Assembly (NCBI RefSeq): GCF_028330985.1
Contig: NZ_JAQMUE010000080.1
Coordinates: 62,001-126,000 of the forward strand
DNA length: 64,000 bases
Source: Roseofilum reptotaenium CS-1145
Lineage (GTDB): Bacteria > Cyanobacteriota > Cyanobacteriia > Cyanobacteriales > Desertifilaceae
Direction of reading: 5' to 3'
Program-made: the position numbers and the translations under genes
Shown here: positions 47,701 to 56,015 of the stretch, piece by piece
How positions within the stretch are numbered: the stretch's first letter is position 1
How the letters are laid out: each line of letters opens with the position of its first letter
The notes under the pieces: model-generated
Database searches by the model: none
Told to the model about the DNA's origin: nothing
Seen by the model: only the letters and a program-made list of their open reading frames with translations

Positions 47701-48737
47701 ACTTCTGGTAGGGCAATATTCATCGCCACATCTCTGGGTAGGAGTCCTCGGTTGCCGTCTTGCCATTGCTCGACGGTGGAGCTACTGAGGATAACTTGTA
47801 GGGTGGGTACATTGAGGGTGGAGAAAAATGCAGGAGTTGAGTCCTTGCTTTGTAGGGAATGGATCGCGAAGCTGGTAGTATTGAGCAGAACTTGGATGGG
47901 TTGGTTGTCTGGGGGTTGGAAAAGCTGTAGAATTTCCTCTTGACATTGGCGATCGCGCAACGAAGACACAAACACCGGCACTGGCATTAACTGGCGATCT
48001 CTCAAAGCATGACATAGCGCCTCTATTGGAGCCACATTTCCGGCACAATAATGGGCACGATAGAAGAGAATCCCCACTTTTGGCCAATTTTGCCCTAACT
48101 CCTGGTTTAGCGGCAATACGCCCACTTTAGGAATGGGCTTAGGTTCAGCAATCGTCTGATTTTCGCACCGAAATGCTGTAGGGGCGAGTTCACTCATCTT
48201 CTCCTTTTCCCACCGAGATATTGGTGAACCCGCCCCTACGGAACCCTCTCCCACAAAACCCGCTAAACACAACAACCCATTGCGAATATTTTCAACTCCC
48301 CCCTCATTCCAATAGCGCCATAATTGGTTAACCTGTTCCAAAGACACTGTGGAATGGCTCATTAGCTCCACATCGGGGGAATCATCTCCAGGCATCACCA
48401 CCAAAGCAATACCCTGATTTTGGGCTAATTCTTTCACTACTTCCAAACCATAAGACCAATATGCCCTTCCGCCCAACAGACGAACCAGAATCACTTGGGC
48501 GTGCTGCAATACTCGTTCGGCATAGTCATCAATCGACAGTTGCTGTACCAAGTGTAAGAGACTGGCGACCCGAATCTGAGGAAACTGGGCAGGAAGATGG
48601 GGAACCGTTGCGGCTAAGGTTTGAATATCTGTATCTGCTGCGCTGAGAATAACGATAGGGGCTGAAGTTTGTTCGAGGATAACAACCCCTTCGTCTTGGG
48701 GGTTCCATCCTCCGGGAGTTGCGGCGATTCGATGCAT
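44781..48737 (-). CDS. cobN: Cobaltochelatase subunit CobN
   Basis: 1318 residues. Large ATP-dependent chelatase subunit that inserts cobalt in corrin synthesis (ChlH is its magnesium paralog). Signatures: NVFVGIQPSRGYD, VHVGKHGNLEWLPGKSLAL, FIVNDPGEGSQAKRR, LSMWGTSAMRTGGEDLAEAL, VDVTLRISGFFRDGFPNL and MRHGYKGAFEMAATVDYLFA. Four in-frame stretches made of spacer-type repeats interrupt it at about residues 166-187, 474-486, 523-544 and 840-867; flanking conserved blocks continue, so the frame is intact. No cobalamin riboswitch is visible upstream. Start ATG, 223 bp from divergent cikA. Confidence 0.93.
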   Translation of the reverse strand: MHRIAATPGGWNPQDEGVVILEQTSAPIVILSAADTDIQTLAATVPHLPAQFPQIRVASLLHLVQQLSIDDYAERVLQHAQVILVRLLGGRAYWSYGLEVVKELAQNQGIALVVMPGDDSPDVELMSHSTVSLEQVNQLWRYWNEGGVENIRNGLLCLAGFVGEGSVGAGSPISRWEKEKMSELAPTAFRCENQTIAEPKPIPKVGVLPLNQELGQNWPKVGILFYRAHYCAGNVAPIEALCHALRDRQLMPVPVFVSSLRDRQCQEEILQLFQPPDNQPIQVLLNTTSFAIHSLQSKDSTPAFFSTLNVPTLQVILSSSTVEQWQDGNRGLLPRDVAMNIALPEVDGRIITRAISFKAAQTYNQQLQTDVVQYEPVANRINFVADLAANWVKLRQKPAQDRKIAVILANYPTRDGRLANGVGLDTPVSCVEILAALKTAGYELHDIPATSEDLMSRLTAGVTNDLEGNEIRMVNGIGRWGDRGMGGIYLSQDDYEREFEQLPVEVQQGINNRWGFAGVDTNIVRAGLQKSGLGEQNIGKPAPTESGCTGFTIAGLNLGNVFVGIQPSRGYDLDPSLNYHAPDLEPTPHYLAFYQWIKEIFEADAVIHVGKHGNLEWLPGKSLALSECCYPEVAFGAMPHFYPFIVNDPGEGSQAKRRSQAVILDHLTPPLTRAELYGSLQQLETLVDEYYEADSLDPSRLPAIQSRITELIRQEHLDQDLGLTPEDLTEVTSQLSTRIDGYLCELKEAQIRDGLHIFGQCPQGRQLRDLIIAISRSRPQGITRALAEDLGVEFDPLTTDPTTQLDPPVIIEDQVYHQVGDVVEQLETLAANYVDQFLLEVGMGRWGDGEMGGWGDGGIAHNPLPITQTELTWIQQTLYPQLQATAQEITNLLQGLEGNYVASGPSGAPTRGRAEVLPTGRNFYSVDIRAIPTETAWGMARKAAEALIERYTQENGEYPKTLGLSMWGTSAMRTGGEDLAEALWLLGVQPVWDGPSRRVVDFEVVPVSILGRPRVDVTLRISGFFRDGFPNLIDLFNQVVEKVAALDEPEEDNPLAATVRGETQKWQELGLSEEQAWGRSHYRMFGSKPGAYGAGLQGLIESQNWRTDEDLARAYLNWSSYAYTGQGEGQSAPEVFAQRLQDLQVVLHNQDNREHDLLDSDDYYQFQGGLTAAVRSLTGKNPTVYFGDHAIMNHPKIRTLQEEINRVYRSRVVNPKWIAGVMRHGYKGAFEMAATVDYLFAYDATTHCVADHIYEGVSEAYLLDPKVQKFVEKHNPWALRDMAERLLEAHQRGLWTSASAERVDELRAIVHQAEASIE
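46136..46218. repeat. C-rich tandem tract inside cobN (16-mer CATCTCCCCATCCCCC)
   Basis: Two complete and one partial tandem 16-mers (46169-46214), joined to GGGTAATGGGTAATGGG. On the coding strand it reads as a Gly/Trp/Asp-rich insertion (GRWGDGEMGGWGDGG). The same sequence type fills spacers elsewhere. Confidence 0.85.
47106..47169. repeat. 64-bp inverted-repeat element in cobN, copy 1
   Basis: Bounded by TGTAGGGGCGGGTTTAC and its imperfect complement GTAAACCCGCCCTTACA. Encodes an insertion in CobN between VDTN and TGFTIAGLNLGNVFVG. Confidence 0.85.
47278..47315. repeat. C-rich tract inside cobN
   Basis: CCCCCCATCCCTCTATCCCC-type repeat continuing CATCTCCCTATCCC. Encodes the insertion GIGRWGDRGMGG. 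Same tract family as the spacer before the ABC permease (1672-1724). Confidence 0.75.
48177..48240. repeat. 64-bp inverted-repeat element in cobN, copy 2
   Basis: Bounded by TGTAGGGGCGAGTTCAC and GTGAACCCGCCCCTACG. Same length and end type as copy 1 at 47106-47169, about 1 kb away in the same gene; the interior differs. Confidence 0.85.
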
Positions 48738-48960
48738 CGTGAGTCTAAACCTAATATTACGCTAAAGAGTCAAAACCTAAAAGTTTCCCAACGTTTCAGG
48801 GGGGTGGGGATCAAAAACAGAATACGATAAGTAAACCGGAGAATGGCAAGCCCTCTGAGCAAGAGACAGGAGTAGGATTCATTACTTGTGGAGTCCCATA
48901 TTCCTCTGTTATCTGCCGTATCTTCATGTATCCTGAGAACCCTCCTGTCAAGCAATAGTA

Positions 48961-51225
48961 ATGCTACCTCATCGAATTTTAGATTACAAGACCTTTAAGC
49001 AGCTTTATGTCTTGTTACAGGGTAAGGCCGATACTTTGGGAGAGGCTGCGATCTGTATCACTGAGAAGATTTTAGAGCAAACGGAGTCTTCTTGGAATTA
49101 TGGGCGATCGCAGTTTTTAGTTTTAGTGTCTCCAGCATTGAGGGTGCTGTTAATTGGTACGCCCCTAGGTCAATCCTCCGTGCATGAATTGCCTTACCTT
49201 CAAGTTGAGTTGACTTTTGATACTCAACCGATTGCTGTCTTTCTTAAACAATTGGTGCGGGAACTATCCAATCCTTCGTTAGCCACTCAAGCTTTAAAGA
49301 AAGTGATTCGCACGCCTCAAGTTAATTCCGCTTATTTACAAGGGGAGTTGATGCTACAAATTTTAAGCCGCATTGAAGAGTCGGAATCCGGATTCCAAGA
49401 AGGTTTTGCCGGTACTTTTATGCATCCGGCTAGGCAAGAGAGACTTTTTTATCAAATTATTGCCCAAATGCAACAGGGGGTTGAGTTACCGACGATTTTA
49501 TCTACGGCTATGGAGGAATGGCGTAGTTTATTACAAGTCGATCGACTTTTAATTTATCAATTTGATGTCTTTCCCAACACAGAGGAGAGTTCTATTCCGT
49601 TCCCCCAAAATTGGGGATACATCACCTATGAAGCCAAGGGGGGGAACTCCATCACTCCAGTTCTTCATTTAACGGAAGAAAAGTCGTGTTTTGCCCATGG
49701 ATGTCAAGGAAGAGAAAAATATAAGCAAGGATGGATGGCGGTAATTTCAGATGTGGAGATTAGTTATCGAGATTCGCCTTGTTTATTAGATTTATTACGC
49801 CATTATCATGTCCGCGCTAAGTTGGTAATTCCTATTTTGGTGCGTAAACAAATTTGGGGATTAATGATTGCCCATCAGTGCCACTATCCTCGACGCTGGT
49901 TGGAATGGGAAAAACATACTCTGAAACGCTTGGCTGATTATTTGGCGATCGCGATCGATCAATCCCAAACTCAAAAAGATATCAGTCTAATTAGTGTAGA
50001 CTCTGAATCCGTTAGTGAAGAGCCTGAAAAATCTTTATCCGATCTACAGTCCGATCTCTTGAAAAGTCAAATTCAAAATCGGATTAAAAGTGAGTTTTTG
50101 GCAGCTATTAGTCATGAACTGCGAACCCCCTTAACCTATATTATTGGGATGTCTGCGACGTTGTTGAGATTGGCGTTTTCCCCGGATAATGATGGACACA
50201 AATTAAGCATAGGAAAACAAAGGGTCTATTTACAAAAAATTCAGGATAGTGGCAGAAATTTATTAGAATCCATTAATAACTTACTGGATTTATCTCAATT
50301 AGAAGCTGGTAAAACAGTTCTCAACATTCGCAAGTTTTCATTGATAAACTTAGCTCGTAACTGCAAGAAGTCACTCCAAAGTTTGGCTGAAGAAAAGGAG
50401 ATAAACTTGGTCGTTAACATCGATGGATTGGAGGGTGAAGATACGTTTCTTGCCGATCAGTACAGAGTTCAGCAAATTCTACTCAATTTAATGAACAATG
50501 CTCTTAAATTTACGCCAGAAGGAGGAGAGGTTATATTAACGATTTGGCGGGAAGAAGATCGAGCTATTTTCCAAGTCGAAGATACGGGGATTGGGATTAA
50601 CAAAAATGCTTTTTCTTTCTTGTTTGAAAAGTTCCAGCAATTGGAAACTGCCTATGAACGTCAATATCCGGGTATGGGATTAGGATTAGCGCTCACTCGC
50701 CAATTGGTAGAACTTCATGGAGGACTGATTGAAGTCGATTCAACTTTGGGTGTTGGGTCGATATTTACGGTGAGTTTGCCCTCTCAACCCCAAGGTACAG
50801 TGAGCTTAAAGTCTTCTGGATATACGCCATTAAATCCCTGGGCAACTACTATCCCTCTAGGACGCTTGGTTTTAATTCAAGATAATGAACAGATGGCTTG
50901 GGAAATTTGTGATTTACTCACAGCAGCAGGCTATCAAGCAATTTGGTTATTAGATGGCTCAACGGTCACCCAACAAATTGAAGTGTTGCGTCCTTTGGCC
51001 ATTATTACAGAAACTCAATTGCCCGATATGAGTGTTCAAGAATTAATTACGATTTTGCGAAATTCGACAACGACCTATAAAATTAAGGTGATGGCGATCG
51101 CCGATTCCTCTGAACAACAAGAGTTATCTCAAGATCCCCTTACCGAACCTGATGTGTATCTGAATAAACCCTTACAACTTGAAGAACTTCTGCAAACCCT
51201 TAGCCGAATCCTCATGCCAAAGTAA
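48961..51225 (+). CDS. cikA: Circadian input histidine kinase CikA
   Basis: 754 residues, about the length of Synechococcus CikA. Layout: N-terminal domain (1-165), GAF (about 170-340), HisKA with His385 ([17 protein letters not shown]), HATPase (NLMNNALKFTPEGG, DTGIGI, GMGLGLALT) and a C-terminal pseudo-receiver (about 635-754). At the receiver phospho-site the sequence is IITETQLPDM: the Asp is absent, as in CikA, so it would act by binding KaiB or quinone. The GAF keeps Cys274 (DSPCLLDLLRHYHV) where cyanobacteriochromes attach bilin; Leu replaces the usual next His. Overlaps nanE by one base. Confidence 0.85.
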   Translation: MLPHRILDYKTFKQLYVLLQGKADTLGEAAICITEKILEQTESSWNYGRSQFLVLVSPALRVLLIGTPLGQSSVHELPYLQVELTFDTQPIAVFLKQLVRELSNPSLATQALKKVIRTPQVNSAYLQGELMLQILSRIEESESGFQEGFAGTFMHPARQERLFYQIIAQMQQGVELPTILSTAMEEWRSLLQVDRLLIYQFDVFPNTEESSIPFPQNWGYITYEAKGGNSITPVLHLTEEKSCFAHGCQGREKYKQGWMAVISDVEISYRDSPCLLDLLRHYHVRAKLVIPILVRKQIWGLMIAHQCHYPRRWLEWEKHTLKRLADYLAIAIDQSQTQKDISLISVDSESVSEEPEKSLSDLQSDLLKSQIQNRIKSEFLAAISHELRTPLTYIIGMSATLLRLAFSPDNDGHKLSIGKQRVYLQKIQDSGRNLLESINNLLDLSQLEAGKTVLNIRKFSLINLARNCKKSLQSLAEEKEINLVVNIDGLEGEDTFLADQYRVQQILLNLMNNALKFTPEGGEVILTIWREEDRAIFQVEDTGIGINKNAFSFLFEKFQQLETAYERQYPGMGLGLALTRQLVELHGGLIEVDSTLGVGSIFTVSLPSQPQGTVSLKSSGYTPLNPWATTIPLGRLVLIQDNEQMAWEICDLLTAAGYQAIWLLDGSTVTQQIEVLRPLAIITETQLPDMSVQELITILRNSTTTYKIKVMAIADSSEQQELSQDPLTEPDVYLNKPLQLEELLQTLSRILMPK

Positions 51226-51929
51226 TGCAGCCACTCAATAGATTACCCCTACACGGATTAATTGTCTCTTGCCAAGCGCCAGTCTCCTCACCTCTCCATG
51301 ACCCTTCGGCGATCGCCGCTATGGCTAAAGCTGCTCTCAATCAAGGAGCCACCGCAGTTCGTATTGATACCCCTGCTCATATCCAAGCAGTCCGAGAACA
51401 GACAGATGCGCCTATTATTGGGCTGTGGAAGCGCCAATTCCCCGATTCTGAGGTGTATATTACACCCCAGTTTTCCCAAGCCGTAGAACTGGCGCAAGCG
51501 GGTGCAGATTGGATTGCGATAGATGCGACCAACCGACCTCGCCCAGGAAACGAAACGCTACACACCCTGATCGCTCAAATTCATCAGCAGTTAAATAAAC
51601 CCGTGTTCGCAGATGTCGATACACTCGAGTCGGCAAACGTTGCTTTTGATGCCGGAGCCGATCTTCTGGCAACGACTCTCTACGGATATACCTCCGAAAC
51701 CCGTCACCTCACCCCCCCAGGTTACGATCTCTTAGAGCAACTGGTGCAAAACTTCAGTTGTCCCATGGTTTGTGAAGGGGGCATTAGTTCCCCAGAAATG
51801 GCACAGAAAGCGCTAGATTTAGGGGCGATCGCCGTCGTCGTCGGGACAGATATTACAGGAATTGACCAGAAGGTTAAATCTTATCAACAAATTTTGTCTA
51901 CAGCTAAATCCGTGAGATATGCTGAATAA
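51225..51929 (+). CDS. nanE: N-acetylmannosamine-6-phosphate 2-epimerase
   Basis: 234 residues, TIM-barrel. Converts N-acetylmannosamine-6-P to N-acetylglucosamine-6-P, feeding amino sugars into central metabolism or the cell wall. Motifs GLIVSCQAPVSSPLHD, APIIGLWKRQF, FADVDTLESANVAFDAGADL, TTLYGYT and CEGGISSPEMAQKALDLGA fit NanE. Its ATG overlaps the cikA stop (TAATG), implying translational coupling. No other sialic acid gene is near. Confidence 0.93.
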   Translation: MQPLNRLPLHGLIVSCQAPVSSPLHDPSAIAAMAKAALNQGATAVRIDTPAHIQAVREQTDAPIIGLWKRQFPDSEVYITPQFSQAVELAQAGADWIAIDATNRPRPGNETLHTLIAQIHQQLNKPVFADVDTLESANVAFDAGADLLATTLYGYTSETRHLTPPGYDLLEQLVQNFSCPMVCEGGISSPEMAQKALDLGAIAVVVGTDITGIDQKVKSYQQILSTAKSVRYAE

Positions 51930-51953
51930 AGTCGTCAATTGACTTAAAGAATT

Positions 51954-52523
51954 ATGGCCATTTCTCTAGCGAAAGGACAAAAGGTTTCTCTGGAAAAAGC
52001 ATCCCCAGGGATTGAAGCGGCTTTTATTGGCTTAGGATGGGATATTAAAGCCACCGATACGGGTGTGGATTTTGACCTTGATGCCTCAGTTTTTCTCTTA
52101 GGGGAAAATGAAAAGTTGGTTTCCGACAAACATCTGATCTTTTACAATAACAAAAAAAGTTTAGATGGGGCAGTAGAATATATGGGGGATAACCGCACAG
52201 GTGCGGGTGAAGGAGATGATGAAGTCATTATTATTGACTTGCGAAAAATTGCCCCAGAGGTCATGAAATTGGTCTTTACCGTGACCATTTATGAAGCAGA
52301 ACAACGCAAACAAAATTTTGGCCAGGTGAGTAATGCTTATGTTCGCTTGGTCAATGTGAAGACGAAGGAAGAGGCGATACGCTATGACTTAGATGAAGAT
52401 TATTCCATTGAAACGGCGATGATTATCACCGAGTTATATCGCAAAGATGGAGAGTGGCGGATGAATGCCGTAGGTGCGGGCTATGGAGGTGGATTACAAG
52501 CTCTTTTAGACCGCTATAGTTAA
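51954..52523 (+). CDS. terD: TerD-family calcium-binding stress protein
   Basis: 189 residues. TerD domain with Ca-binding acidic loops: TGVDFDLDASVFLLGEN, DNRTGAGEGDDEVIIIDL and the C-terminal MNAVGAGYGGGLQALLDRY. Members belong to the tellurite and general chemical stress response with still unclear chemistry. It starts 24 bp after nanE and is probably in the same transcript, ended by a strong hairpin at 52538-52570. No terC, terB or other ter genes are present, so symbol by family only. Confidence 0.9.
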   Translation: MAISLAKGQKVSLEKASPGIEAAFIGLGWDIKATDTGVDFDLDASVFLLGENEKLVSDKHLIFYNNKKSLDGAVEYMGDNRTGAGEGDDEVIIIDLRKIAPEVMKLVFTVTIYEAEQRKQNFGQVSNAYVRLVNVKTKEEAIRYDLDEDYSIETAMIITELYRKDGEWRMNAVGAGYGGGLQALLDRYS

Positions 52524-52537
52524 TTAGAAAAGGGCTA

Positions 52538-52570
52538 GGGGCAGGTTTGAAACCTGCCCTTATTTATTAC
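52538..52570 (+). terminator. Rho-independent-like terminator after terD
   Basis: Near-perfect 10-bp stem GGGCAGGTTT/AAACCTGCCC with a 2-base centre, followed by TTATTTATTACTTATT. It also resembles the core of the 64-bp cobN elements (GGGCGGGTTT/AAACCCGCCC). Confidence 0.75.
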
Positions 52571-52708
52571 TTATTACTGATTGATCAAGACCTTCGCCAC
52601 AATCAAAAATGGCTGGCTTTCTCACTCTCTGTTCCCTCATCTTCCCATCCCCCATTTTCCCATACCAGGGTAATATGGTGGGTAAAGGATCTCTATTGTC
52701 CTTCCCCT

Positions 52709-55700
52709 ATGGTCTGGAAATTCTGTGGTCGTTTAATCAAGCCGCTGGTTTATCATCTTTCCCTGCGGACGCTACTAACGGTTCCCTTCATTCTGCAATT
52801 GGGAGTAGTGACAGTCGTGATTACAGGATTATCTTTCCGCAGCGGAAAAGAAGCAGTGGATGTTTTGGTCAAGCAATTGGGACGAGAAACGAGCGATCGC
52901 ATTGCCCAAGTTTTGGCAATGGAATTGGCCCAACCCCATTCTGTGTATCAAACGATTCAAGGAGCCATTGACACCGATCAAATTGATATTGAAGATTTTG
53001 AGCAACTACAATGCTATTTTCAACGGTTAGTCAAACAAGATAATGGGGTAGACTATTTACTCTTTGGTCGTCCCACTGGTGAAGTCTTAGCCGTTCAGCA
53101 ACTAGCTAATGGGGAAACCGTGGTTAAAGTGCGGGAAGGGAGTATTCCAGAGCGAAAAACCTATCGCTTAGATCGGATGTGCGATCGCCAAGAACTTTTA
53201 AGCATCCAACCCTATGATACTCGGCTCAAAAATTGGTATAAAACGGCCGTCGAAAAACGAAAGCCCACTTGGAGCGATATTTCTATTTCTTCCTATCCCT
53301 ATCTCAACACAGGGGAATATTTTCTCTATGCTAAACCCGTCACCCCTGTGGCACGACCTACCGGTGAAATTCTAGGCGTATTAGGGGCAGAAATTTCATT
53401 AACCTATATTAATGAATTACTCAAAAGTTTAAAAGTGAGTCCATCTGGAATCGCATTTATTGTCGATCAATCGGGAGCTGTTGTTTCCTCTTCAACGGAC
53501 GAACTCCTGTATCAATTTGACCAAGATAAACCCAAAAGAGTTCAGGCAATTCACAGTAACAATGCTCTGATTAAAGACACCAGTCAGTATCTTCTCCATC
53601 GATTTGACAATTGGCAAAACCTCTCCAGTCAAAAACAGTTACTGTTTGATCGTCATTCTCAAAATCACTTAGTTCATATTGCCCCATTAACCGATAATCA
53701 CGGTTTGGATTGGTTAGTGATTGTTGTGATTCCCATATCGGACTTTATGGGCCCCATTTATACCAATCTATCTCATACACTGATCCTCTGTTTAAGCGCA
53801 TTATTAGTCGCTAGTTTAATCGGCAGTATCACTGCACAGCGTGTAATTAATCCGATTAAGAAACTCAGTGAATCTGCTAAAGCTGTGGCTCAAGGAGAAT
53901 GGTATAACCGGGTAACTTTGCGGCGATTTGATGAGTTGCGAGAATTGGCCGATTCCTTTAATCGAATGGCCGATCAAATTCAACTGTCATTTTCTGATTT
54001 GGAGACCAAAAATCAAGAATTAGAACGGATCGATCGGCTCAAAGATGAATTTTTAGCCAATATATCCTATGAACTCAGAACTCCCTTAAATGGAATGATT
54101 GGTTTGGCCGAATCGATCTTAGAGACCGCATCTGTAAAATTATGCGAACACACTCAGTTTAATTTATCTTTGATTGTTTCTAGTGGTCGTAGACTCGTTA
54201 ATTTAGTCAATAATATTTTAGATTTATCACGGCTGAACTATGATGAATTGACCCTCAACTGTAAGGCGGTTGAGTTACGAGCGATCGCCGAGGTTACTTT
54301 AACCCAATGCTATCCCTTAATTGGGACTAAAAATATTAAAATTAAGAACCAAATCCCCTCCGATCTCCCTTTGGTTAGCGCTGATGAAAAACGACTGGAG
54401 CAAATTTTTTATGAACTCATTAATAATGCAATTAAATTTACTGACTATGGATGTATACTCTTAATTGCTACTCGCGTTGACGATTATTTAGAGATTACAG
54501 TCCAAGATAGTGGTATTGGAATTTCCGAAGATAAAATCGATCGTATCTTCAAGCCTTTTGAACAAGAAAATGAACAGATCGCGCAGATGTATGGTGGTCT
54601 AGGATTAGGTTTAGCGTTAACAAAACGTTTAATTGAATTACATGGGGGAGAGTTACACGTTGTCTCTACCCTAGGATTAGGCTCAAGTTTTATTTTCACT
54701 TTACCTATTACTGACAACGTAAATTTTAAGGAGTCAAAATCTCAAGAGGAAAGAATATCCGACCTCACTCAGGTTTCCTCAATGGCACAAATCTGGCAAC
54801 CCACAGATTGTCAGAATGAAAAGCACAAAATTTTGATCGTTGATGACGAACTGACCGATCTTCAATTCTATACGAGCTATCTAAATTCAGGAGATTATGG
54901 AATTATTTTAGCTCAAAGTGGCGAAGAGGCATTAGATCTTTTAGCCCAAGGATTAATCCCAGATTTAATGGTTGTCGATGTCATGATGCCTCGCATGACT
55001 GGATACGAAGTTACTCGCCAAGTTCGCCTCACTCAAAGTCCCACAGAGTTACCAATTATTTTGTTAAGTACAAACAATCAAGTGGCTGATTTAGTGATGG
55101 GCTTAGAGTTAGGAGCAAATGACTATTTGACTAAACCTGTATCTAAGGATGGATTTTTGGCACGAGTCAAAATGCATTTAAATCTGAAATCTCTAAAGTT
55201 GGAAAATTTGCGGTTAGCCACGGAAGTTGAAATTACCAGTCGCCTGCAAAAAATTCTGTTGCCTAAAACGGAATCTCTCCCTGTGATTGAAGATTTGGAG
55301 ATTGCCGGTTTTATGGAAACAGCCGATGAAGTCGGAGGAGATTATTATGATATTTTCTTACAAGATCAAGGTATCATTGTCAGTATTGGGGATGTGACGG
55401 GACATGGACTCGAAAGCGGTGTTTTAGCGATTATGGTACAAACGGCAATTCGGTGTTTGAGTTATAGCCAGTTTGCCGATATAAAGGATTTTTTCACGAT
55501 TTTAAATCGGACTATTTTAGAGAATATTGAGCGCATGAATTCTGATAAACACTTAACGTTGTCCCTTCTAGAATACAATGAGGGCGTTTTAAGGTTGAGT
55601 GGACAACATGAATCGTTAATTATAGTACGCTCAATGGGTGAAGTAGAATGTATTGACACTCTGGATTTAGGCTTTCCTATTGGGTTAGATCGGAATGTGG

Positions 55701-55975
55701 GGACGTTCTTTCATCAACTGGAATTAGCTCTAAATCCTGGAGATGTGGCGGTTTTGTATACGGATGGAATTACGGAAGCGGAAAATCTCGATAAGGTACA
55801 TTATGGAATCGATCGCCTCTGTACTATGATTAAGAGCGATCGCCATCAGAGCGCCGATGAGATTAAAACCGCTATTATCACTGACCTCAAGCACTACATT
55901 GGTACGCAAAAGATTTATGATGATATCACTCTCGTCATCCTCAAACGCAAAGAGATAGCGCTCTCAGAAGGGTAA
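52709..55975 (+). CDS. Membrane sensor with degenerate kinase, receiver and PP2C (SpoIIE) phosphatase output
   Basis: 1088 residues from the ATG at 52709 (MVWKFCGRLIKPLV); the longer frame starts inside the terD terminator. Membrane helix, dCache-like periplasmic sensor, second helix (about 355-380), HAMP, HisKA, HATPase (ELINNAIKFTD, DSGIGI, GLGLGLALT), receiver (DDE pair, VVDVMMPRMTG, TKP) and C-terminal PP2C (VGGDYYDIF, GDVTGHGLESG, YTDGITEAE). In the kinase H-box the His is Tyr454 ([13 protein letters not shown]), so autophosphorylation there is not expected; the output would be dephosphorylation of an anti-anti-sigma type partner. No partner gene is adjacent. Confidence 0.9.
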   Translation: MVWKFCGRLIKPLVYHLSLRTLLTVPFILQLGVVTVVITGLSFRSGKEAVDVLVKQLGRETSDRIAQVLAMELAQPHSVYQTIQGAIDTDQIDIEDFEQLQCYFQRLVKQDNGVDYLLFGRPTGEVLAVQQLANGETVVKVREGSIPERKTYRLDRMCDRQELLSIQPYDTRLKNWYKTAVEKRKPTWSDISISSYPYLNTGEYFLYAKPVTPVARPTGEILGVLGAEISLTYINELLKSLKVSPSGIAFIVDQSGAVVSSSTDELLYQFDQDKPKRVQAIHSNNALIKDTSQYLLHRFDNWQNLSSQKQLLFDRHSQNHLVHIAPLTDNHGLDWLVIVVIPISDFMGPIYTNLSHTLILCLSALLVASLIGSITAQRVINPIKKLSESAKAVAQGEWYNRVTLRRFDELRELADSFNRMADQIQLSFSDLETKNQELERIDRLKDEFLANISYELRTPLNGMIGLAESILETASVKLCEHTQFNLSLIVSSGRRLVNLVNNILDLSRLNYDELTLNCKAVELRAIAEVTLTQCYPLIGTKNIKIKNQIPSDLPLVSADEKRLEQIFYELINNAIKFTDYGCILLIATRVDDYLEITVQDSGIGISEDKIDRIFKPFEQENEQIAQMYGGLGLGLALTKRLIELHGGELHVVSTLGLGSSFIFTLPITDNVNFKESKSQEERISDLTQVSSMAQIWQPTDCQNEKHKILIVDDELTDLQFYTSYLNSGDYGIILAQSGEEALDLLAQGLIPDLMVVDVMMPRMTGYEVTRQVRLTQSPTELPIILLSTNNQVADLVMGLELGANDYLTKPVSKDGFLARVKMHLNLKSLKLENLRLATEVEITSRLQKILLPKTESLPVIEDLEIAGFMETADEVGGDYYDIFLQDQGIIVSIGDVTGHGLESGVLAIMVQTAIRCLSYSQFADIKDFFTILNRTILENIERMNSDKHLTLSLLEYNEGVLRLSGQHESLIIVRSMGEVECIDTLDLGFPIGLDRNVGTFFHQLELALNPGDVAVLYTDGITEAENLDKVHYGIDRLCTMIKSDRHQSADEIKTAIITDLKHYIGTQKIYDDITLVILKRKEIALSEG

Positions 55976-56015
55976 TGGGTAAATTCATTTATATTAAATT
56001 TCATACATTAAAAGA

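Noticed and set aside
48738-48960. Possible cobalamin riboswitch upstream of cobN
   Set aside because: No B12-box-like consensus or suitable hairpin seen on either strand.
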